5,456 nucleotides of DNA from Bacteroidota bacterium (GTDB lineage: Bacteria; Bacteroidota; Bacteroidia; Bacteroidales; Paludibacteraceae), in assembly GCA_022709605.1 (NCBI GenBank), contig JAKLIM010000270.1, forward strand, positions 1 to 5,456. Reading direction: 5' to 3'. The notes beneath the pieces were generated by a model. The model saw only the letters and a list, made by a program, of their open reading frames with translations, searched no databases and was not told the origin of the DNA. The first letter of the stretch is position 1; every line of letters starts with the position of its first letter. Both the position numbers and the translations under genes were made by a program. Positions 1 through 4,993 of the stretch are shown piece after piece.

Positions 1-413
1 TCACGGATACACATAAAATCGGCACCTTCTACTAAATCTGAACGAAGTGGTGATTTATGTATTAATGAAGGAAACGTTGTAACCGGACGAATATTAGCAT
101 AAAGACCTAAATCTTTTCGCATTTTCAATAAACCCTGCTCCGGACGAACTTTTGCAGATGGATTATTATCGTATTTTGGGTCACCGATGGCGCCAAAAAG
201 TACTGCATCCGATTTCATACAAAGATCGTGAGTTGCTTTTGGGTAAGGTTCGCCAACAGCATCGATGGCACATGCACCTACGATGGCATATTCGTAACTC
301 AGTTCGTGACCAAATTTTTCGCAAATTGCTTTTGTTACATTTAAGGCCTGCTCAACAATTTCAGGTCCAATTCCATCGCCCGGCAAAACTGCCAAATTTA
401 ATGTTTTACTCAT
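1..413 (-). CDS. leuB: 3-isopropylmalate dehydrogenase, N-terminal part (cut by window edge)
   Basis: The open frame starts at ATG (413) and runs off the left edge without a stop, giving 137 codons of an enzyme usually about 350 residues long. LeuB oxidises and decarboxylates 3-isopropylmalate to 2-oxoisocaproate with NAD in leucine synthesis; in the citramalate route it also acts on methylmalate to give 2-oxobutyrate. The N-terminus has the family signature LPGDGIGPEI (residues 10-19). The LeuB-type block RPEQGLLKMRKDLGLYANIRP (residues 90-110, split here as RPEQGLLKMRK and DLGLYANIRP) supplies two substrate-binding arginines, R99 and R109. A third, R137 of the IRE motif, is the last complete codon. 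RPEQGLL favours LeuB over isocitrate or tartrate dehydrogenase relatives. The gene is last in the visible operon, 69 bp after the upstream synthase. The catalytic Tyr, Lys and Asp residues lie outside the window, so intactness cannot be judged. Confidence 0.96.
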   Translation of the reverse strand, partial: MSKTLNLAVLPGDGIGPEIVEQALNVTKAICEKFGHELSYEYAIVGACAIDAVGEPYPKATHDLCMKSDAVLFGAIGDPKYDNNPSAKVRPEQGLLKMRKDLGLYANIRPVTTFPSLIHKSPLRSDLVEGADFMCIR

Positions 414-454
414 TGATATATTTTGTATTTTGAAATTAAATATTTGATTGGGAC

Positions 455-484
455 AAGTGTTTAAAAATATCTTTTTAAACACTT
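455..484 (-). other. AT-rich hairpin overlapping the synthase stop codon
   Basis: A perfect 13-bp inverted repeat (455-467 with 472-484, arm AAGTGTTTAAAAA, loop of 4) overlaps the TAA stop of the synthase and sits 42 bp before the leuB start. No T-run follows the stem on the transcribed strand, so it is a poor intrinsic terminator. It could stabilise the mRNA 3' end, mark a processing site between cistrons, or be chance in AT-rich DNA. The structure is directly visible; the role is inference. Confidence 0.55.
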
Positions 485-2015
485 AGTATTGTTTATTTGG
501 TAAATCGTTCATCTCCATTATATTCAACATCTTTTCGGTTGCTTTAAGTGCAGCTACTGTTTGATCGCCATCCAATCCCCTGGTTTTAAATAATTTACCA
601 TCATATTGCCAGGTAATTATGGTTTGAACAATAGCATCCGTTTTTCCTCCGGGAGGAATTACAACCTGATAATCAATCAATTCAGGTGTAGCTTTATTTT
701 GCTTTTTATATATTTTATACATGGCTTTGGATATAGCATTGAATTGACCATCGCCCGAAGCAGATTGTTCAAAAACCTCTCCATTGATTTCCATTTTCAC
801 ATTCGCCATAGGTCGTAATCCTTGAGTTACTGACAGTGAATAGTTGAGAATCTTAATAAATTGATTATTTTGATCATTTTTTATAACATCCGATATTATA
901 TATGGAAGTTCATCCAGCGTTATCATTTCTTTTTTATCGCCTAATTCAATGACGCGAGCTGTTACTTTTTGCATCATTTCATTATCAAGTTCAATACCTA
1001 ATTGTTGAAGATTCTTCAAAATTGTAGCTTTTCCTGAAGCTTTCCCAAGTGCATAAAGTCTTTCGCGCCCAAATCTTTCGGGCAAAAGATCGTTGTAATA
1101 CAGATTTTTCTTATTGTCTCCATCTGCATGAATTCCGGCTACTTGTGTGAAAACGTAATCACCAATTACTGGTTTGTTTGCGGGTATTCGTACTCCTGCA
1201 TACGATTCGACTAATCGACTTACTGTGTTAATTTTAGATTCCTGAATTTTTGTTTTATGTTTCAATTGGTCGTGCAATACTGCTACCACACTCGACAAAG
1301 GAGCATTACCGGCACGTTCACCCAGGCCATTTATTGTAACATGTACTCCGTGAATGCCAGCTTTAACAGCTTCAAAAACATTTGCAACAGCTAAATCGTA
1401 ATCGTTGTGAGCATGAAAATCGAAATGTAAATCAGGAAAATGTTGGATCATTCGTTTGCAAAAATCTCCTGTTTCTGTTGGATTTAAAACACCCAACGTA
1501 TCCGGTAACATAAACCGCATAATGGATTCATTTCTTAGATTTTCAACAATATAATACACATAATCTTCCGAATTACGCATACCATTTGACCAATCTTCAA
1601 GATAAACATTGACTGTAATTCCCATTTCACGGGCATTGGCCAATACATGTTTAATGTCGGCAATATGCTCGTCAGGTGTTTTTTTTAATTGATAAATACA
1701 ATGATTTTCAGATCCTTTACACAAAAGATTCAATACTTCACATCCTGCATCTTTCAACCAATTCAATGAATTTTTGTCATCAACAAAACCGAGAACTTCA
1801 ACTTTTTGAATAAATCCATGCTCACGAGCCCAATCCGATACTTTTTTAACCGAATTAAATTCTCCCTGTGAGATTCGTGCGGAAGCAATTTCTATACGAT
1901 CTACTCCCAATTCCTCGAGTAGAAGACGAGCTATGCTCAATTTTTCCTGAGGTGCAAATGATACTCCTGATGTCTGTTCTCCATCGCGAAGTGTGGTATC
2001 CATTATTTCTATCAT
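483..2015 (-). CDS. cimA: (R)-citramalate synthase-like enzyme (LeuA/CimA family)
   Basis: HMGL-like acyl-CoA condensing enzyme of 510 residues, with a TIM barrel (about residues 1-270), linker, and C-terminal regulatory domain (about 385-505). Metal and catalytic residues are visible: R10-D11 in TLRDGEQT, E140, T173 in LPDTLG, and H201/H203 in FHAHND. It recalls Leptospira CimA closely (for example VDRIEIASAR, NVYLEDWSNG, LPERFGR). By remembered alignment its pyruvate-pocket Leu81, Leu104 and Tyr144 are kept as L75, L98 and Y138. It should condense pyruvate with acetyl-CoA to citramalate, feeding LeuCD and LeuB to make 2-oxobutyrate for isoleucine. Homologues in this position are often labelled 2-isopropylmalate synthase, which remains the alternative. 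The start is the ATG at 2015; the frame could extend two codons to a TTG at 2021, which is less likely. It lies 69 bp from both leuD and leuB. Confidence 0.85.
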   Translation of the reverse strand: MIEIMDTTLRDGEQTSGVSFAPQEKLSIARLLLEELGVDRIEIASARISQGEFNSVKKVSDWAREHGFIQKVEVLGFVDDKNSLNWLKDAGCEVLNLLCKGSENHCIYQLKKTPDEHIADIKHVLANAREMGITVNVYLEDWSNGMRNSEDYVYYIVENLRNESIMRFMLPDTLGVLNPTETGDFCKRMIQHFPDLHFDFHAHNDYDLAVANVFEAVKAGIHGVHVTINGLGERAGNAPLSSVVAVLHDQLKHKTKIQESKINTVSRLVESYAGVRIPANKPVIGDYVFTQVAGIHADGDNKKNLYYNDLLPERFGRERLYALGKASGKATILKNLQQLGIELDNEMMQKVTARVIELGDKKEMITLDELPYIISDVIKNDQNNQFIKILNYSLSVTQGLRPMANVKMEINGEVFEQSASGDGQFNAISKAMYKIYKKQNKATPELIDYQVVIPPGGKTDAIVQTIITWQYDGKLFKTRGLDGDQTVAALKATEKMLNIMEMNDLPNKQY

Positions 2016-2039
2016 ATACAACGATTTTTTTTATGTAAA

Positions 2040-2072
2040 AACTATTCCAAAGTTCTGAACTTTGGAATAGTT
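2040..2072 (-). terminator. Strong hairpin with T-run between leuD and the synthase gene
   Basis: A perfect 15-bp inverted repeat (2040-2054 with 2058-2072, arm AACTATTCCAAAGTT) closes a 3-base loop. On the transcribed strand the stem ends in a run of five T, and the hairpin begins 12 bp after the leuD stop. This fits a partial intrinsic terminator or attenuator that lowers expression of the synthase and leuB relative to leuCD. Only 4 of 15 pairs are G-C, and the next gene continues on the same strand, so full termination is doubtful. An mRNA-processing site or a small dispersed palindrome are alternatives. Confidence 0.55.
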
Positions 2073-2084
2073 AAAATGACAATA

Positions 2085-2669
2085 TCATCTTGCAGCCTCG
2101 TAAGCTTCAATCATCGCTTTTTTGCTCAACAGATAATCAATATCATCCAATCCGTTCAGCAAACATTCTTTTTTGTAAGGATTAATTACAAATGTTTCCG
2201 ATTTTCCGGTGGCATTATTCGTTACTGTTTGATTTTCAAGATCAATGGTCAATGTTGATGTTGCATCAGCAGTGACAGAAGCAAAAATATCAGCCAAAAA
2301 CTCAGCAGAAACAACAACCGGAAGTACTCCATTGTTCAATGCATTGTTTTGGAAAATATCAGCAAAAAAGCTCGATACTACCACTTTAAATCCGTACCCG
2401 TCGATAGCCCATGCAGCATGTTCACGACTTGAACCTGAACCGAAGTTTTTTCCGGCAACCAGTACAGTTCCACTGTAAACAGGGTTGTTCAACACGAAAT
2501 CGGCTTTTGGACTGCCATCTTTGTTGTAGCGCCAATCGGCAAAAAGATTATCACCAAAACCGTTTTTGTCTGTCGCTTTCAGGAAGCGTGCAGGTATAAT
2601 CTGATCAGTATCCACATTCTCGATAGGAAGTGGAACAACTGTTGAAGTTAATGTTAAAAACTTTTCCAT
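2085..2669 (-). CDS. leuD: 3-isopropylmalate dehydratase small subunit
   Basis: A 194-residue protein, close to the usual length of about 200. LeuD is the aconitase-type swivelling subunit. With LeuC it isomerises 2-isopropylmalate to 3-isopropylmalate, and in the citramalate route it converts citramalate via citraconate to methylmalate. Motifs in order: NVDTDQIIPARFL (residues 18-30), the substrate-loop block GKNFGSGSSREHA (73-85), SSFFADIFQNNALNNG (99-114), and the C-terminal KECLLNGLDDID (167-178). All are intact. The ATG at 2669 is the natural start, since MEKF is followed at once by the family's usual N-terminal strand. In most relatives leuD follows leuC almost directly; here the two are 649 bp apart because the repeat-flanked GxxExxY gene lies between them. 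Transcription probably still comes from upstream; no convincing Bacteroidota promoter (TAnnTTTG) was found just ahead of it. Confidence 0.97.
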   Translation of the reverse strand: MEKFLTLTSTVVPLPIENVDTDQIIPARFLKATDKNGFGDNLFADWRYNKDGSPKADFVLNNPVYSGTVLVAGKNFGSGSSREHAAWAIDGYGFKVVVSSFFADIFQNNALNNGVLPVVVSAEFLADIFASVTADATSTLTIDLENQTVTNNATGKSETFVINPYKKECLLNGLDDIDYLLSKKAMIEAYEAAR

Positions 2670-2682
2670 TTTTTATATTTTA

Positions 2683-2732
2683 TTTTTGAACGCAAATTAC
2701 ACAATCCCGATAAATGCCGGAACGCAAATTAA
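2683..2732 (+). repeat. Decayed partial copies of the ACGCAAAT repeat near the leuD start
   Basis: GAACGCAAAT occurs at 2688-2697 and 2720-2729, in the same orientation as the full inverted repeat at 2743. The first copy keeps the preceding T-run and the following TAC, then diverges with substitutions, so it looks like an eroded copy of the same repeat. Both lie in the leuD leader, 19-60 bp ahead of the leuD ATG, with no gene between. Two exact 10-mers beside the full repeat are clear; their origin as an older element end is inference. Confidence 0.6.
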
Positions 2733-2742
2733 ATTTTAATAT

Positions 2743-2778
2743 TTTTTTTGAACGCAAATTACGCAAATGAACGCAAAT
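2743..2778 (+). repeat. Left inverted repeat of the GxxExxY module (three ACGCAAAT units)
   Basis: Seven T followed by GA and three ACGCAAAT octamers starting at 2752, 2761 and 2771. It matches the reverse complement of 3283-3318 at 35 of 36 positions; the single difference is G at 2769 against A in the other copy. A degenerate relative, GAACACAAAT, lies at 2801-2810. The 89 bp from here to the GxxExxY stop are AT-rich and hold nothing else I can name. Confidence 0.85.
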
Positions 2779-2867
2779 TTTATTTTTTATTTTTTGTTTT
2801 GAACACAAATGAACGTACTATGTTCAATTACGATTATAGTTTAAATTTAAAAACTTTTTAACGTGAA

Positions 2868-3275
2868 TCAGAATTTTTTTCTTGAATTTGAAAATACTTT
2901 TCTTCGAAATTCAGGTTTTTTACCAAAATTCAGCAAATATCCAACTTCAACAGTAGTACCTCTTAAATAGTTTATTAATTGCTTTTCGTTAGCCTCACTC
3001 AGTTCAGCATTTGCTTTTGTTTCAAGAATAAGACAACTTTCAACTAATAAATCGGCTCTGTATTCACCTACAATTCTTTTGTTATGAAAAACATTAATTG
3101 GATATTCTAATTCACATTTTATTCCTTCGTCTAATAAAGCGTAATAAAGTGCTTTTTGATAAACTTTTTCAAGAAATCCATAACCCAAATCGTTATAAAC
3201 GCGATAAAAAATCTTCAAAACTTTATCAATTAGTTCTTTTGGCACTAATTCATCGGGCTCATCATATTTTTCCAT
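2868..3275 (-). CDS. GxxExxY protein, PD-(D/E)xK nuclease-like family
   Basis: A complete 135-residue protein with no signal peptide or membrane segment. It has the family's hallmark GFLEKVY (G33, E36, Y39) in an N-terminal helical region, then a core resembling the PD-(D/E)xK nuclease fold: D75 in EYRADLLVE, E85-T86-K87 in LILETKA, and Q99 in EKQLINYL. These carboxylates and the lysine would be the metal-binding catalytic set. The C-terminus is basic. The family is widespread and often multicopy in Bacteroidota and other phyla, and to my knowledge has no settled function; a role as a nuclease, or in handling the flanking repeats, is inference. The ATG at 3275 lies 43 bp after the leuC stop, and that gap is almost entirely the right inverted repeat. 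It interrupts leuC-leuD, has no metabolic link to leucine, and is more AT-rich than its neighbours, suggesting acquisition. Confidence 0.88.
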   Translation of the reverse strand: MEKYDEPDELVPKELIDKVLKIFYRVYNDLGYGFLEKVYQKALYYALLDEGIKCELEYPINVFHNKRIVGEYRADLLVESCLILETKANAELSEANEKQLINYLRGTTVEVGYLLNFGKKPEFRRKVFSNSRKKF

Positions 3276-3282
3276 AATATTT

Positions 3283-3318
3283 ATTTGCGTTTATTTGCGT
3301 AATTTGCGTTCAAAAAAA
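3283..3318 (-). repeat. Right inverted repeat of the GxxExxY module
   Basis: Reverse complement of the left repeat with one mismatch. On the plus strand it shows three ATTTGCGT units followed by TC and seven A, ending at the base before the leuC stop codon. It therefore forms the 5' leader of the GxxExxY gene and would be transcribed as part of the operon. Pairing with the left copy could fold a large stem around the gene in DNA or RNA. Confidence 0.85.
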
Positions 3319-4752
3319 CTAAGCTCTCGGATCGGTGATGCGTCCTGTTACAGCAGCCGCAGCAGCAACAAGTGGACCGGCCAAAATGGTACGTGCTCCC
3401 GGACCCTGACGACCTTCGAAGTTACGGTTTGATGTGGAAACTGCATATTTTCCGGCTGGAACTTTGTCATCGTTCATGGCCAAACAAGCCGAACAACCCG
3501 GTTGACGCAATGCAAAACCTGCTTCTGTCAGAATTTCGTATAAACCTTCTTCGCGGATTTGATTTTCAACTTTCCAACTTCCGGGAACGAGCCATGCAGT
3601 TACGTTATCGGCTTTCTTTTTGCCTTTTACATAATTTGCAAAAATACGGAAATCTTCGATACGACCATTGGTACAACTTCCTAAAAATACATAGTCAATG
3701 GCTTTTCCTTCCAGTTTTTCGCCGGCACCAAAACCCATGTATTCCAACGATTTCTGGTATGAAATACGACCTGCTTCGTCAATCGAATCCAATGTCGGTA
3801 TCGACTCTGTAATGCCCATTCCCATTCCCGGATTTGTTCCGTAAGTTATCATGGGTTGAATATCGGCAGCAACGAACACTAATTCTTTGTCGAATGTAGC
3901 ACCTTCATCGGTTTTCAATGTTTTCCAATACGCTAATTTTTTATCCCACTCTTCACCTTTAGGAGCAAATTCGCGACCGTTTACATAATCGAAAGTCGTT
4001 TGATCCGGAGCAATTAGGCCACCACGGGCACCCATTTCAATAGAAAGGTTACAAACGGTCATGCGTTCTTCCATGCTCATGTTGCGGATCGCTTCACCGG
4101 CATATTCCACAAAATAGCCGGAAGCACCACCGGTAGTCAGTTTCGAAATCATGTAAAGTGCTAAATCTTTAGCAGTTACACCTTCGCTCAATTTTCCGTT
4201 GAAAGTGATGCGCATTGTTTTTGGGCGACTTTGCAAAATACATTGCGTTGCCAACACCATTTCCACTTCACTTGTTCCGATACCGAAAGCAATAGCGCCA
4301 AAAGCACCGTGCGTAGAGGTATGACTGTCGCCACAAACAATGGTTGCACCCGGATGTGTAAAGCCATTTTCAGGTCCAATGATGTGAACAACGCCGTTTT
4401 TCTGATGACCGAGTGGATAGAATAACGGCATTTCAAAATAAGCCGCATTTTGTGCAAATGTATCCAACTGATGTCGTGAGATAGGGTCTTTAACCGGTTG
4501 ATCCTGATCAATTGTTGGCGTGTTGTGGTCGGCCGTCATGGTTGTTTGCTCCGGGCGGAAAACTTTCAACCCCCGTTGGCGAAGTCCGTTAAAAGCCTGC
4601 GGACTTGTCACTTCGTGGCAAAAATGACGATCGATGTATAACTGTGTAGGTCCGTTTTCGACCGATGATACGACATGCGCATCCCAGATCTTGTCAAAGA
4701 GGGTTGCTGCCCCCCGACCCCCTGAAGGGGGAGTTTGTGTTCGTGAGTTCAT
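3319..4752 (-). CDS. leuC: 3-isopropylmalate dehydratase large subunit
   Basis: A 477-residue aconitase-family catalytic subunit that works with LeuD in the cytoplasm. The three [4Fe-4S] ligands are present: C360 in GSCTNGRIEDFR, and C420 and C423 in PGCSACLAMN. Other family blocks include CGDSHTSTHGAFGAIAFGIG (residues 140-159) and the early TLFDKIWDAHVV (17-28). Relatives are about 465 residues and begin almost directly at that last block. Here about 12 extra residues precede it, including TPPSGGRGA (7-15), encoded by an inserted GC-rich palindrome that kept the frame. The ATG at 4752 is the only reasonable start, because no other start codon lies between it and the conserved core. In this phylum leuA usually precedes leuC; here the next upstream items are repeats and a transposase, so the promoter is unclear. 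Function is expected to be intact. Confidence 0.97.
   Translation of the reverse strand: MNSRTQTPPSGGRGAATLFDKIWDAHVVSSVENGPTQLYIDRHFCHEVTSPQAFNGLRQRGLKVFRPEQTTMTADHNTPTIDQDQPVKDPISRHQLDTFAQNAAYFEMPLFYPLGHQKNGVVHIIGPENGFTHPGATIVCGDSHTSTHGAFGAIAFGIGTSEVEMVLATQCILQSRPKTMRITFNGKLSEGVTAKDLALYMISKLTTGGASGYFVEYAGEAIRNMSMEERMTVCNLSIEMGARGGLIAPDQTTFDYVNGREFAPKGEEWDKKLAYWKTLKTDEGATFDKELVFVAADIQPMITYGTNPGMGMGITESIPTLDSIDEAGRISYQKSLEYMGFGAGEKLEGKAIDYVFLGSCTNGRIEDFRIFANYVKGKKKADNVTAWLVPGSWKVENQIREEGLYEILTEAGFALRQPGCSACLAMNDDKVPAGKYAVSTSNRNFEGRQGPGARTILAGPLVAAAAAVTGRITDPRA
4709..4732 (-). repeat. GC-rich palindromic repeat embedded in frame in leuC
   Basis: A C-rich stretch followed by a perfect hairpin: CCCCC (4718-4722), loop TGAA, GGGGG (4727-4731). 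It encodes residues PPSGGRG of LeuC, at a point where homologues have no such peptide. It stands out from the AT-rich surroundings and resembles a class of short GC-rich dispersed palindromes that I recall from Bacteroidota genomes, sometimes translated as PPSGG peptides. In the mRNA the stem begins about 21 bases after the A of the start codon and might affect leuC translation. Confidence 0.75.
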
Positions 4753-4787
4753 TCTATAAATTGTTTATCTTTTTTATGACACTTATT

Positions 4788-4874
4788 ATTTTATTGGATA
4801 ATTGCAAATTTCAAGGGCAACGCCCTTAAAGCAATAACGTTAGTCTAAACCCTACGATTAAAAGCAACTTTATT
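4788..4874. repeat. Palindromic repeat unit, copy 1
   Basis: First of two direct copies, offset by 91 bp. The first 53 bp (4788-4840) are identical to 4879-4931, and the rest is similar with scattered changes. It contains a perfect hairpin, AAGGGC-AAC-GCCCTT (4813-4827), inside a wider imperfect palindrome with arms ATTGC (4801-4805) and GCAAT (4831-4835). The second hairpin seen in copy 2 is degenerate here (near 4841-4853). The 35 bp between this unit and the leuC ATG show no clear promoter. Confidence 0.85.
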
Positions 4875-4878
4875 CATG

Positions 4879-4966
4879 ATTTTATTGGATAATTGCAAAT
4901 TTCAAGGGCAACGCCCTTAAAGCAATAACGTGGGGCAACGCCCTACGATTAAGAGCAACCTTTATT
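4879..4966. repeat. Palindromic repeat unit, copy 2
   Basis: Second copy of the unit, one base longer owing to an extra C near 4960. It has the hairpin AAGGGC-AAC-GCCCTT (4904-4918) with outer arms ATTGC (4892-4896) and GCAAT (4922-4926), and a second hairpin GGGC-AAC-GCCC (4933-4943). Paired hairpins with a shared loop resemble REP/BIME arrangements. Together the two units and the hairpin at 4965-4987 fill most of the 241-bp gap between the transposase and leuC, which holds no gene. Confidence 0.85.
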
Positions 4967-4987
4967 TCAAGCCCCAACGGGGCGAAA
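4965..4987 (-). repeat. REP-like hairpin just downstream of the transposase
   Basis: A perfect stem, GCCCC-AAC-GGGGC (4971-4983), can be extended by TTTC (4965-4968) with GAAA (4984-4987) across a 2-base bulge. It ends 6 bp after the transposase stop. Its AAC loop is shared with the hairpins in the adjacent repeat units. It is a plausible right-end recognition hairpin of the IS200-type element or a REP site; it could also help end transposase transcription, though no T-run follows the stem directly. Confidence 0.7.
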
Positions 4988-4993
4988 GCCAAT

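Larger units (their letters stand above)
2742..3318 (-). mobile_element. Putative small repeat-bounded module carrying a GxxExxY gene
   Basis: About 577 bp between leuC and leuD is bounded by inverted repeats of 36 bp (2743-2778 and 3283-3318) that differ at one base, and holds a single gene (2868-3275). The right repeat touches the leuC stop codon with no spare base, as expected of DNA placed at the end of leuC. The interior is plainly more AT-rich than leuC and leuD. There is no transposase inside and no obvious target-site duplication, so mobility, if any, would need an enzyme from elsewhere. That this is a mobile unit is inference from layout. An alternative is a gene that brought dispersed repeats with it by recombination. 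Confidence 0.5.

Noticed and set aside
152..433. Plus-strand open frame of 93 codons
   Set aside because: It lies opposite leuB, whose motifs are unmistakable on the minus strand. The plus-strand translation is rich in R, H, W and Q and matches no family I know.
2016..2021. TTG start two codons upstream for the synthase gene
   Set aside because: An ATG follows two codons later, directly before the conserved barrel start. Nothing supports the TTG beyond it being in frame.
2811..2825. Small quasi-palindrome GAAC...GTTC downstream of the GxxExxY gene
   Set aside because: Only 6 of 7 arm positions match around a single central base, which is within what chance gives in such DNA.
2846..2861. Terminator after the GxxExxY gene
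   Set aside because: The short A/T-only palindrome has a single-base centre and no G-C pairs, so it is not a credible terminator.
2683..3318. CRISPR array
   Set aside because: The ACGCAAAT units are short, separated by 1-2 bases or irregular gaps, inverted across a gene, and lack uniform spacers or cas genes.
3372..3812. Plus-strand open frame of 146 codons
   Set aside because: It is the antisense shadow of the conserved C-terminal part of leuC, including the Fe-S cysteines, and its translation looks like non-coding sequence.
4188..4511. Second minus-strand frame of 107 codons within leuC
   Set aside because: It is an out-of-frame reading of leuC DNA. The overlapping leuC frame is conserved throughout and shows no frameshift.
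4753..4787. Bacteroidota-type promoter (TTG then TAnnTTTG) ahead of leuC
   Set aside because: No match to the -7 consensus was found on the minus strand here; near matches around the ACGCAAAT repeats are off by one position.
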